This document shows positions 13,949 to 25,449 of a stretch of 64,000 nt of DNA, in pieces. The stretch is from Epiperipatus broadwayi (Eukaryota; Onychophora; Udeonychophora; Euonychophora; Peripatidae): NCBI GenBank assembly GCA_028023455.1, contig JAQFVV010012423.1, forward strand, positions 8,286,269-8,350,268. Reading direction: 5' to 3'. The notes under the pieces are model-generated. The model saw only the letters and a list, made by a program, of their open reading frames with translations, ran no database searches and had not been told where the DNA came from. Both the position numbers and the translations under genes were made by a program. How positions within the stretch are numbered: position 1 is the first letter of the stretch; every line of letters begins with the position of its first letter.

Positions 13949-14272
13949 GTTTTAGATATAAATAGTGTGTGTTATAAACTGAATACAAAATCTAAAAAAT
14001 ATTCTTCATTTTATTTATCTATAGAGGAATCTGAATCTGATAAAGTTTTGGTTGGTAACGTTTGGCCTTTGTCAGCAGTCATATTGCCCTTCTATGGAGA
14101 TTTAAAATATTTAAGAAATTTTAATGTTGATAGTACACAGGATAATGCTATATTAAATATTAATAAGATTATTGAAGAAAAGACAGAAGATATTATATTG
14201 ACTGATAATGTTGATGAAATTAGCACTATAGTGCAAGATATAAATTTGCAAAATAATCTGTGTAATAAATAG
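13949..14272 (+). CDS. Jockey-like LINE ORF1 (gag-like), C-terminal fragment
   Basis: About 107 codons open directly out of the TTA array and end at TAG 14270-14272, seven bases before the ORF2 start. The segment KKYSSFYLSIEESESDKV followed by VWPLSAVILPFYG matches the C-terminal 'W-P-x-G-x-x-V-x-x-F' region seen in ORF1 nucleic-acid-binding proteins of jockey-like LINEs. The zinc knuckles, normally upstream, are absent, so the element is 5' truncated within ORF1. The apparent upstream extension into poly-Tyr is microsatellite. There is no native start codon in the retained part. Confidence 0.7.
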   Translation, partial: VLDINSVCYKLNTKSKKYSSFYLSIEESESDKVLVGNVWPLSAVILPFYGDLKYLRNFNVDSTQDNAILNINKIIEEKTEDIILTDNVDEISTIVQDINLQNNLCNK

Positions 14273-14278
14273 CAATTC

Positions 14279-17026
14279 ATGAATTGTTATTATCAAAATG
14301 TTCGTGGTATTAGAACTAAGACAATTGATTTTAAATTTGAATTGTTATTAAATGAATATGATATTATCTTTTTAACAGAGACTTGGTTAAAAGAAGAAAT
14401 TGATAATATTAGTATATTTGATGATAGGTATTGTGTGTATAGATGTGATAGAAATTATAATTATGAAACAAGAGGAGGTGGTACTTTGATTTCTATTAAA
14501 AAAGACATAAAGCATAAACAGATAATTATTAATGATAATAATATTGAATCTTGTTGGATTGAAGTTAGTTTAAAAAATAAAAATAAAATATTGTTAGGTA
14601 CTATATCGGAAGAGCACACGTCTGAAATGAATGATTTAGATGCATATTTAGTTAAGGTTGAGGATATATTGGTGAAATATAAATATGATATTATTATAGT
14701 TGGGGATTTTAATGAAGCTGATTACTCAAGACATAGTAATAAGAATGTTGATAATAGTAAACTTTATAGATTAAAAATTTTTGTTGAGTTGGTTAGTTTA
14801 ATTCAACTTAATAGTATTATTAATTTTAGGGGAGGTATGTTGGATTTATTGTTTAGCACTAAGAATGATTTGAAGTGCAAAGAGGCTGATCAAGCTCTTT
14901 TGCCCCCTGATCCTTATCATCCACCTTTGGAATTTGTAATAGATGGTTCTCATGAACATATAAAGCCTATGGTAAATAGTAAGAGAGATTACAAACATGG
15001 TGACTATTATGGCCTTTATAAAGCTTTTGAGGACATTGATTGGAATGTAATTTTGATGGAAAATGATCCAAATATAGCGGCAAATAATTTTGTTGGTATA
15101 GTTCAAAATTGTCTAGATCAATATATTCCTGTTAGGCATTATTTAAATACTAATAACAAATATCCTAAATGGTTTTCTAGGGAATTGTGTAAGGGCTTAA
15201 ATAGAAAGCACAAATATCATAGGTTATATAAACTAACTAATGATAAAGAATTGTATAAGAAATTTAGTGGTTTGCGTGCTTATACTAAAACTCTTATGAA
15301 AAGAGATTATAATAATAATTTAAATAGAGTTGAAGAAAATTTTAGGAATAATCCACAAATGTTTTGGAATTATATAAAAGATCTTAATATTGTTGGAAGT
15401 AAAAGTTGTAGATATAATGTAATTAGGCCTTCTATGGATGATCTAGTCAATCATTTTACTAATATGTACTTAGATACTTCAAGTAATGATAATATGGTTG
15501 ATATTAAATTTAATAAAGAAAGTTTTTGGAATATAGATGTTAATAAAATTGCAATTCCTGAAGTGTTTACTGCAATTTCTAAACTTAAATCGAAATCTTC
15601 TATGGGATATGATAATATTCCTAATTTTATTATCAAGGGTTGTGCTGAATGTTTGGTAGCACCATTGCATTATATTATTAATTTATCAATTGAGAAAAGT
15701 ATTATTCCTGATATATTTAAGATAGCTAAAATTATACCAATTTTTAAAAAAGGGGATAGATCTGATTCGGGTAATTATAGACCTATTTCAATTCTGTCAC
15801 CTTTTGCTAGAATTTATGAAAGGTGTATTTATAGTAATATTATTGTAGATATGATTAAGGTATTACCTAGTTATCAGCATGGTTTTTTACCTGGTAGATC
15901 TGCTGAAACTAATTTAATGGTGATATCTGATCATATTGCTCATGCCTTATCTGATCAGAAGCAATTAGATGTTGTATATTTTGATATGACTCAGGCATTT
16001 GACAAAGTTTCATATATTAGACTTTTGTATAAACTTAAAATGTTGGGTGTTAGTCCTCATTTAGTTGAGTGGTTTTCCAATTATTTGAGGGGTCGAAAAT
16101 CTTATGTACATATGGATAGAACTAATGCTTTTTTTTTTGATAATATGATAGGTGTTCCTCAGGGTGGAATATTAGCACCATTGCTTTTTAATGTTTATAT
16201 GTGTGATCTTGATCATAGCATAAAAAATAGTATGATACTTACTTATGCTGATGATTGTAAGTTATTTAAAAGAATTATTACTTATAGTGATCATATTGAG
16301 GTTCAAAAGGATATAGATAGTTTTATTATATGGTGTAGGTATAACAACATGGAGATTAACATTAATAAAACATGCATTGTTTCCTATACTAATAAAACTG
16401 AAAAATCTGTTTATCAATATAAAATTGAGAATGGTGTTATTAAATATAAAGAGACTGTATCTGATTTAGGAATTATATTTTGTAGCAATTTTACTTTTAA
16501 TGCACATATTAAATGTATTATTAATAAAGCATACAGAAAGATGGGCTGTATTTTGAGATATGAGATCGGAAGAGACACGTCTGAACTCCACTGGAGTATC
16601 AGCTACTTCCGATCTCTTGTTGTTACAGTTTTAGAATATAATTCTTGTATATGGAACTTCAATCTGATTAATATTCAGTCTAAAATATATAATATTGAAA
16701 AAAGATTTAATAAATTAATAATGGGTGAATGTCAAACTGTCAAAACAGTATTGAAAGAAAGGAGAATGTTGAAGGATATGATATTACTGAAAAAGTTGAT
16801 TGATGGGAAAATTGATGTCAGTAACTGTATATCAAAAATAGAATTGAAAGTACCTTGTCGCTTATTAAGAGAAATGCAAACTTTCAAGATTAGTATATGT
16901 AAAAATACTTTCTTTGGTAAATCAGTTATTAATAGATTGCAAATGGTATATAATCTAACTTTTAATAATATTGATATTTTTTGCGATCAATTTGTGATGA
17001 ATGTTAAAAAACAACTAAATGTATAG
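14279..17026 (+). CDS. Jockey-like LINE ORF2: APE endonuclease and reverse transcriptase
   Basis: An open frame of 915 codons encodes the LINE polyprotein that nicks target DNA and copies its RNA in place. The N-terminal APE-like endonuclease shows YYQNVRGIRTKT (residues 4-15), the catalytic Glu in LTETWL (about 36), GDFN (about 142-145) and a divergent DPYHPP in place of the usual SDH. The reverse transcriptase shows IPIFKKGDRSDSGNYRPIS, FDMTQAFDKV (568-577), GVPQGGILAPLLF and the catalytic YADD (656-659). ORF1 ends just upstream. The frame has no stops, so the copy is young, but two stretches (14605-14626 and 16563-16613) match Illumina adapter sequence. Residues SEEHTSE (near 110-116) and EIGRDTSELHWSISYFRS (near 762-779) are therefore suspect. 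Confidence 0.92.
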   Translation: MNCYYQNVRGIRTKTIDFKFELLLNEYDIIFLTETWLKEEIDNISIFDDRYCVYRCDRNYNYETRGGGTLISIKKDIKHKQIIINDNNIESCWIEVSLKNKNKILLGTISEEHTSEMNDLDAYLVKVEDILVKYKYDIIIVGDFNEADYSRHSNKNVDNSKLYRLKIFVELVSLIQLNSIINFRGGMLDLLFSTKNDLKCKEADQALLPPDPYHPPLEFVIDGSHEHIKPMVNSKRDYKHGDYYGLYKAFEDIDWNVILMENDPNIAANNFVGIVQNCLDQYIPVRHYLNTNNKYPKWFSRELCKGLNRKHKYHRLYKLTNDKELYKKFSGLRAYTKTLMKRDYNNNLNRVEENFRNNPQMFWNYIKDLNIVGSKSCRYNVIRPSMDDLVNHFTNMYLDTSSNDNMVDIKFNKESFWNIDVNKIAIPEVFTAISKLKSKSSMGYDNIPNFIIKGCAECLVAPLHYIINLSIEKSIIPDIFKIAKIIPIFKKGDRSDSGNYRPISILSPFARIYERCIYSNIIVDMIKVLPSYQHGFLPGRSAETNLMVISDHIAHALSDQKQLDVVYFDMTQAFDKVSYIRLLYKLKMLGVSPHLVEWFSNYLRGRKSYVHMDRTNAFFFDNMIGVPQGGILAPLLFNVYMCDLDHSIKNSMILTYADDCKLFKRIITYSDHIEVQKDIDSFIIWCRYNNMEININKTCIVSYTNKTEKSVYQYKIENGVIKYKETVSDLGIIFCSNFTFNAHIKCIINKAYRKMGCILRYEIGRDTSELHWSISYFRSLVVTVLEYNSCIWNFNLINIQSKIYNIEKRFNKLIMGECQTVKTVLKERRMLKDMILLKKLIDGKIDVSNCISKIELKVPCRLLREMQTFKISICKNTFFGKSVINRLQMVYNLTFNNIDIFCDQFVMNVKKQLNV
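14605..14626 (+). other. Illumina TruSeq adapter match inside LINE ORF2
   Basis: Twenty-two consecutive bases, starting ATCGGAAGAG and ending ACACGTCTGAA, are identical to the TruSeq read-1 3' adapter as I know it. They translate to an out-of-character SEEHTSE between the conserved blocks ILLGTI and NDLDAYL. An exact 22-mer match is very unlikely by chance in AT-rich DNA, so contamination of the consensus is the likely explanation. Confidence 0.85.
16563..16613 (+). other. Adapter-derived segment inside LINE ORF2
   Basis: Begins AGATCGGAAGAG, continues ACACGTCTGAACTCCA (one C short of the TruSeq adapter) and finishes with CTTCCGATCT, the end of the opposite Illumina adapter. This is the layout of an adapter chimera or a badly merged pair of adapters. 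It lies in the RT C-terminal 'LxYxxLVRSxLEY' region just before EYNSCIWNF. The reading frame survives across it. Confidence 0.85.
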
Positions 17027-17854
<828 letters not shown>

Positions 17855-17907
<53 letters not shown>

Positions 17908-17971
17908 GTTCTTGTTGTTGTTAGTCATCATAATGTTGAACAGTAGATAAGATTAATAATTATTTATCGAA

Positions 17972-18029
<58 letters not shown>

Positions 18030-18108
18030 GTTGTTGTTGTTGTTGTTATTGTTGTTGTTAGTCATTATAATGTTGAACAGTAGATAAGATTAATAATTAT
18101 TTATCGAA

Positions 18109-18142
<34 letters not shown>

Positions 18143-18145
18143 ATA

Positions 18146-18178
<33 letters not shown>
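17855..18178. repeat. ATT arrays interleaved with two copies of the ~65-bp unit
   Basis: ATT arrays at about 17855-17907, 17976-18028 and 18110-18178. Units with GTTGTTGTTAGTCATYATAATG...TTATTTATCGAAT lie at 17909-17975 and 18048-18109. The last array has an internal strand switch (ATTATAATAATTATT). The pattern repeats with a period of roughly 140 bp, which looks like unequal exchange or slippage of unit plus array. Confidence 0.85.
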
Positions 18179-18182
<4 letters not shown>

Positions 18183-18534
18183 TTCAACAATATACTTTAT
18201 TGGACAATAAGTAGATTACATGTGGTATCACCAGAAAAGGTACACTGATAAAATAGACTTACAGATTGTACATAGTTCATTTGTATAGTTACAATCAAAT
18301 GCATAGTCTTTGTTTATAGTTTTGCAATCTGAATCTTTGTTATAGCCTTGATCTTTGCTTGATCAGAAACCAAGTTGCTGCATATATGTCTGGGGATGTG
18401 ATCAATTTGTCCCTATTTTGTATCTGCATTAGCTTGTTTTGAAATGTTGAAGGGTGTCTTCTAGTGTTTTTCCCAATTAGAAACTTGCACCTGATGCACC
18501 ACAGAGTATACAGTTGAAAGAAGAAACTGAAAAC
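18179..18534 (-). mobile_element. 5'-truncated LINE 3' end, copy B (minus strand)
   Basis: On the minus strand the AAT array runs in frame into an ORF2 C-terminus: LYTLWCIRCKFLIGKNTRRH, then PSTFQNKL, ending KQRSRL-stop. This aligns with the longer copy at 19552-20121 (LYAYWCTRC, NNPRRHPATY), so it is the same LINE lineage, cut off inside the ORF2 C-terminal domain. The 3' UTR ends at the (AAT)n tail. It differs from copy A at only about six positions. Confidence 0.88.
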
Positions 18535-18589
18535 ATTATTATTATTATTATTATTACTACTACTACTACTACTACTACTACTATTATTA

Positions 18590-18629
<40 letters not shown>
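18535..18629. repeat. Compound (ATT)n-(ACT)n-(ATT)n array
   Basis: ATT units change to about nine ACT units and back to ATT. It separates copies B and C. Transition-type interruption of an ATT array that then spread by slippage is the simplest reading. Confidence 0.93.
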
Positions 18630-19088
18630 GATCATTAGCTTTCAAAAAGGCATTTTATTGATTCTATAAAAGATTACATCAAAAGTGTTTTACATAATTT
18701 TGGTATATACATTGATTTATTCTGTTACATAAAAAATAAAAATTTGAATGATATAGTTCAATTTATGGCTTCTTGAGTTGTTTGAACTTTTGTGACTTGA
18801 ATGAGTTCTTAAAAAAATCATAATAGTTGATGTATAAGTTGCTTTTTTGATAATCTTTTTGCTGTTTATAGCTTGTATGCATATAATTAAAAATCTGAGA
18901 AGCTATTGAAAAAGTTTTTCTCTAGTAGTTTTTGTCAGATACTTAGTGTTGTGTTATAGCATTGATTGTTCTTTTAGTAGTGACCATGTTGCAGCATATA
19001 AGTGGGGGTTTGTTATGATTTTATCTTGATTCCTTATTTGTGCTAATTTGTTGCGAAAGGTAGCTGGATGCCGCCTGGTGTTATTTCC

Positions 19089-19089
<1 letters not shown>
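18630..19089 (-). mobile_element. 5'-truncated LINE 3' end, copy C (minus strand)
   Basis: Minus-strand coding begins right at the ATT array and reads GNNTRRHPATFRNKL, then YAATWSLLKEQSML-stop, clearly the same C-terminal domain as copies B and D but a different subfamily member. The ~330 bp 3' UTR ends CAATAAAATGCC...AGCTAATGATC before the (AAT)n tail. Independent truncation point from A and B, so a separate insertion. Confidence 0.85.
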
Positions 19090-19142
<53 letters not shown>

Positions 19143-19157
19143 TACTATTACTATTAC

Positions 19158-19217
<60 letters not shown>

Positions 19218-19239
19218 TACTACTACAACTACTACTATA
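19090..19239. repeat. Compound (ATT)n-(ACT/ATT)n array
   Basis: About 150 bp, mostly ATT with blocks of alternating ACTATT and ACTACTACAACT. It is the (TAA)n-type tail of the long minus-strand LINE D and at the same time the 5' boundary of truncated copy C. Confidence 0.93.
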
Positions 19240-21905
19240 ATATTTCAAAGCAAAACTTTATTGAATCTAAAAAGTTACAGAGTCACATCTAGTAATATAT
19301 TGATTTTTTACAAATGAAAAACAAATTACAACTTTCAGTATATAAGTCTTTATCTTTTCTGCATACTTTTTTTTTCTTCTTGTTTTTAAATTTGTCTTCT
19401 ATTTAGTTCAGTTTATGCTTGCATTTTTTTTAATGTTGGAAAAAAATGCTGATGTTGAAAATGTCATAATCTATCTCATTGGCCTTTATATTTCATAGAC
19501 TGGATCTTTGTTTCAAGTGTGACCATGTGGCTGCAAATATATCTGGTTGAGCTAGGATGCTGTCTCTTTTTTTAACAGTTCTAGTTTTATTGAATATGTT
19601 GCTGGATGGCGTCTAGGGTTATTGGCAAGTGCAAAAGTGCATCTGGTACACCAGTAGGCATAAAGGCTGTATGTTGCTGCACGAATAGCAGGGTTGTTGC
19701 CTTTTTTAAACATATTTATTATTTCATCAATTGAAATGATAGCCTTTCTGTATGTGGTAAACATTGTGCGACGTATTGTTTCTAGGGCACTGCAGGAATG
19801 AAGAAAATGATCTTGTGTCTCTTCTTCTCTATGACATAGCCCGCACATGGGGTCTATATTTGTATAGAATCTACGAAATCTAAGGAAATGGGTTGTGGGT
19901 AGAGCATTGAGATTAAGCTTAAGTAGAAAATCAAATAATTTTGGTTCTAATGACCATTTTCTGAATTGTTGCAGTAGTTGCCTGTTGTCTATTCCAAGAA
20001 CTGATGGATGTAGATTAGGTGTCTGGTTTGGATATAGTATATTATAAATATCCCAGTATGTATACTTGTTGTCATTATTGAGTGATATTTTGTTGTATAC
20101 TGGCTTTAGTTCTTCAATCAATGTGGATAGATATCCATATGAAGGGGGTGGTCTGTCTGTGGGTATTATACTGATTACACACTCCAGGTCTGGAAATCTT
20201 TTTATGGTTGCTGTTATTAGATTTACTGATTTCTGTGTGTAAAAAACATTGATTGTATGGAGTCAAAGTCCATTGCTATGTGGTGGTCTGCTCAGATTTT
20301 TTAAAGAGATTGCCACTGTCTTTCTCTTCCATATTAGTTTGTTACAGATTGACGAGATTTTAGATATGAATGTTTTTGCAAATTTGATTATAGGTGTGTA
20401 GTATGTAATTTTTGTAATTATAAGTTGATTAAATAGTGCTACTTTTGCATATATTGACAGGTATGACTTTTCAAGTGAGGCTGTGATTTTTTCAGCATCT
20501 TTTTTTAATTTATTTTGAATTTTTTGCCTCATTCCATTGGTTCCAAGGTAGAATGGGAAACCAAGGAAAGCAGATGGTTTACCATTAAACATCTCTGTAC
20601 AGTGCTTGCCTGTGTATATTGACCATGCAGCAGTTTTATTTGTGTTAATTTTTAAATTAAAATTTGAGGTATAATTCTTGATTATCTCTTGTAATATGAG
20701 GAGGTTCTTTTTAGAGGGGAGGAAAATGGTTACATCGTCCATATAGGCTATGCATGATATATTTAAAGCAGTGTTTGGAATTTGAATGCCTTTTATTTTT
20801 TTCTGTATCTCTATTAATAGAGGATTTATATGTATTGTAAAGAGCAAGGCACTCAGGGGGGATCTTTGTGGGATGGATTGACTCGGTCTGAAGGCTGGTG
20901 ATTTTTTCCCATTCAATGTGATGTAAATTTCATGGCTGAGTAGCAGATTGGCTATTATATATAGTAGGGATGGAGGTGTTGTTGTTTTTTTCAGCATGTC
21001 TAATAATTTGGCTATAGGCACTGAGTCAAAAGCTGCCTCAATGTCTAGTTGAACTATAATTGGTGCATATTTCTTTCTTTTTTTTATTACTTCGATAATT
21101 GTTTTGTACATTAAGGCACCCTGGCCAATGGATGATCCTTTTTTGGCATATTGTGCTGATGATAACACAGGGAGTATGTGTTGTTCTATTTTTTCCTTTA
21201 TCACTCTTTCAAGAATTTTTATTCCTAAAGGTCCCATTGAAATTCGTCTTAGATTAGATAAAGATGATATTGCTGTTGGTTTTTTGTTAAATGGAACCAT
21301 TGCAATTGGGTATAGACTTTGTATGTTGTAAATGTTTTGGGATATGTAATTGGCTAGATCGCACAGGTATTTTGCTGTGAAGTGACTAAGATGTTTGAAC
21401 ACAAATCTGGGAATTCCTTGTGGTCCTGGGTGACATGTGTTTGTTATTGTTGCAAGTTGAAATACAATGTCAGTTGTTGTTATTGGTGTGTCTGTTTCAG
21501 GGTCTCCAAATATGTCTTCATTTGGTATGTACACTCTCTGTTTTTGCAGTTTTTTTTAAAGTGTTGATATATTGGGTTTATCATGTTATGTCCAGCTGTT
21601 ATAGAGCCATCTATTTCAAGTGCCATAGGCACTCTGACTGTGGATGGGTATCCCAATGCCCACCATATGTATGCTCTGGTCCAAGTATGTTGTTGGGTAA
21701 GGCATATTTTTTTCTTTTTTATTGCTACATATTGCTTTAGTGTATTGCATGTATTGTTGTACATTTCTGTAAGTTTTTAAATTTGTGTTTGATTATCTGT
21801 AGTTGGTCTGGAAATGGTTATTCTTTTATGTAGTTCATCTGCCAATGCTAATAATCTGGTGGGGGGTGTTGAGTTGCAGGTAATATGATTAAATGAAAGA
21901 AAATC
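19240..21905 (-). pseudogene. LINE copy D: ORF2 reverse transcriptase, C-terminus and 3' UTR
   Basis: Minus-strand ORF2 from the endonuclease-RT linker (HITCNSTPPTRLLALADELH near 21890) to the stop near 19552. The RT shows VQLDIEAAFDSV, an altered IPQRSPLSALLF (normally PQGSPLS) and the catalytic AYMDD. The C-terminal domain has a zinc-knuckle-like CGLCHREEETQDHFLHSC, then NNPRRHPATY. Lesions: a TAA near 21780; a one-base shift in a run of eight A near 21550-21558; and a TGA at 20263-20265, on either side of which the frame is the same (SNGL-stop-LHTINVFY). The 3' UTR ends CAATAAAGTTTTGC...TTTGAAATATTAT before the tail. The Gly-to-Arg change in the PQG motif would also impair the enzyme. The clade is uncertain; the TAA-type tail recalls I-clade elements. 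Confidence 0.88.
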
Positions 21906-22065
21906 TGATAATAAACCCAACAATGTCTTAAATATGTATCAGCATCCATCTACTGCAATATAAACAAAAATTTAGTATTAAAAATAAATAAAAATCAATA
22001 CCCTGTTAAAAAATTATTAAAAACATGAAGAAAAAATGTGGTTTTAATTTCTCCTTATTTATAAT
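21906..22065. other. Unexplained spacer between LINE D and the palindrome
   Basis: About 160 bp of AT-rich DNA not obviously coding. It contains ATTAAAAACATGAAGA at about 22017, which also occurs at 22233 at the start of the endonuclease ORF on the other side of the palindrome. This suggests LINE 5' sequence on both sides of the junction. Confidence 0.5.
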
Positions 22066-22234
22066 AATGAAAATACTTAATTGTAAATTATTAGAGAAAA
22101 AATATAGTTAGTAATAAATTTGGCTGAACGTTTTCGAGGAACCGTGCCTGAGGCACGGTTCCTCGAAAACGTTCAGCCAAATTTATTACTAACTATATTT
22201 TTTCTCTAATAATTTACAATTAAGTATTTTCATT
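22066..22234. repeat. Perfect 169-bp palindrome (84-bp arms, 1-nt centre)
   Basis: The arms 22066-22149 and 22151-22234 are exact reverse complements, centred on G22150 within CCGTGCCTGAGGCACGG. The central ~50 bp is more GC rich (GAACGTTTTCGAGGAACCG). It sits exactly at the switch from minus-strand LINE (RT half) to plus-strand LINE (endonuclease half). Confidence 0.97.
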
Positions 22235-22240
22235 AAAAAC

Positions 22241-23573
<1,333 letters not shown>

Positions 23574-24144
23574 GTTAAGTGTAATTGAGGATGATACAAA
23601 ATCCCTTATCATACTTGACTACAAAAGGTTATAAATTGATTAGAGTTATTTTAAAGAACCCGAGATAAATTATAATTGTATTGTTTTAATAAAGAGATTA
23701 GAATTTTTCAGTAACAATTATGCTAAATTGATTGTTATTATTTTTAAAGTCATAAGAATGCTGTGAATTTATTATTATTTGAAATAGTAGGGAGGGGGGA
23801 TAGTATTCTTATGCCATTGAGATTGTATCCTGTGGGATATTGGTTCAATGTACTTCTTTACTGCTTGTACTTCACTTTATTGTCTCATGATTTATTAATA
23901 TTTTATTTATTTAACTTTTCATGAACCGAACCGATTGTTATTTATTAATCAGTTAGAGCTAGTTAAATAGTAGATATTATCATAGGATATCTGTATTATT
24001 GATTATATATATTTTAGCCGAGCGTAATCATTTTATCTGAGCTAGTCATATTGTCTTATCATTATATTGAACTGAAGGTGAGGATACAATATATATATAT
24101 ATAATTAGCCTATTTATTCAGTGTACTAAACGTTTATTATATAA
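23574..24144. other. AT-rich interval, nothing recognised
   Basis: Non-coding, with a short (TA)n run near 24093 and a G-rich patch (GGGAGGGGGG) near 23790. No gene, tRNA or element terminus seen. Confidence 0.5.
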
Positions 24145-24400
24145 GTAAATAGAGGGATTTGAACTTAAAATTTTTTCAATCTATATTTGTCCTCCATTCC
24201 ATCTCAAACAAATAACACCCATGACCACATACAGGAAAAAATAATAGATAATCCTCAACATATATATTTCATGCAAAACCGGCACTCATCAGTTGGGCAG
24301 ATCATAGTCCCCCATATATATATATAGTCAATGCTCAGCTTATATTAAGATAGCAATTCCTTAAAGTTTGATGGACAGGCTTCAATCTCCTCATCCTTCA
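24145..24400 (+). repeat. ~270-bp dispersed repeat, family R1, plus copy
   Basis: Starts AAATAGAGGGATTTGAACTT, passes through CCTCCATTCCATCTCAAACA, AACCGGCACTCATCAG and TATTAAGATAGCAATTCC, and ends near GGCTTCAATCTCCTC. Related copies lie at 24418-24600, 24805-25085, 49855-50130 and 61060-61205. A TA-rich segment of variable length occupies the middle. No coding. Probably a non-autonomous element (SINE or MITE); I could not identify a tRNA promoter in it. Confidence 0.8.
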
Positions 24401-24417
24401 GAACAATCATCCATTTA

Positions 24418-24600
24418 TGATCTGGCCCAACTGGTGAGTGCTGGTTCTGCATGAAATACATATATTGGGGATCAGCTATCTTTTTTGCATGTATGTGATC
24501 ATGTGTGTCAGTTGTCTGAGATGGAGTTCAGGATGAATATAAACTGAAAACTTCTAAGTTCAAATCCATTTATTTATTTATATAATGAACATTCAGTACA
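24418..24600 (-). repeat. Dispersed repeat R1, minus copy (5' part)
   Basis: Reverse complement of the 5' two thirds of the copy at 24145: GATCTGGCCCAACTGGTGAG, TGCTGGTTCTGCATGAAATA, then TGTCTGAGATGGAGTTCAGG and TAAGTTCAAATCC. It lies head-to-head with the preceding copy, making a ~450 bp imperfect fold-back. Confidence 0.78.
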
Positions 24601-24804
24601 TTTAATGAATAGGGTAATTACATATTGTCTTGGAAATAGGTCACATCTTTAAGTTTAGACCATCTCTCTCCTATTAATATATATGGTTATGTAATGGTTC
24701 AATAATATGAAGGGTTAGATTGATGTGATGTCTACATGGGTATGACTACAATATCAAATCCACCAATAGCTTTGGGCATTTCATCGTTAGTTTTTCAATG
24801 AAAT

Positions 24805-25085
24805 GGATAGTTAATTAATTAAAAGAATGAGAAGATTGAAGCCTATTCATTAAAGTTTAAGAAATTGCTATCTTAATATAAGCCAAGCACTGATTATATA
24901 TGTGTGTGACAGATTATGATCTGCCCAAATGATGAGTGCTGGTTCTGGACAAAATATATATATTGGGAATCATCTATCTTTTTTGTATTTTTGCAGTTAT
25001 ATATATCATTTGTTTGAGATGGAGTGGAGGATGAATTATTAGACTGAAAAGTCCTAAGTTCAAATCCCTCTATTTATATATATGT
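24805..25085 (-). repeat. Dispersed repeat R1, minus copy (full length)
   Basis: Runs from TTAATTAATTAAAAGAATGA and AGAAGATTGAAGCC through AATTGCTATCTTAATATAAG, ATGATGAGTGCTGGTTC and TTTGAGATGGAGTGGAGG to AAGTTCAAATCCCTC. This copy appears complete and helps define both ends of the family. Confidence 0.8.
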
Positions 25086-25449
25086 GTGTGCACGTGTGTG
25101 TAATTTCAAAATTTTTTCTTTATTCAAATTTATTTTCCATAATTTTATTTATTTTTCTCTACTCAGCTTACCTATCCTATTTTCCTCTACACGCAACTAT
25201 ATACCAATAATATTTTCTTTTTATATTCATCCCAATTTTTATATATATATATGTTGAAATAATTTTTTTATCTAATTGTTGTGCAAATTGTAAAGCTTTT
25301 CTTGCCTAATTGATTTTTTGGCTTCTCCACATAATTCAATTGAACACTAAATATATATTGTAACTTTCCAAAAAATTTCGTTTTTTATCTCTCTTATTAA
25401 AAAAGAATTTCACCATATTGTTTTGAATAAACTCAATTGTTGTTCACAA

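Noticed and set aside
14846-15670. Minus-strand ORFs inside the jockey-like ORF2
   Set aside because: Antisense shadows of the 915-codon frame.
17855-18178. Regularly spaced repeats resembling a CRISPR array
   Set aside because: Spacers are ATT microsatellite, repeats are ~65 bp, no cas genes are present and the genome is clearly eukaryotic.
21104-21780. Plus-strand ORFs over the LINE D reverse transcriptase
   Set aside because: Antisense to RT coding sequence with conserved motifs; no independent support.
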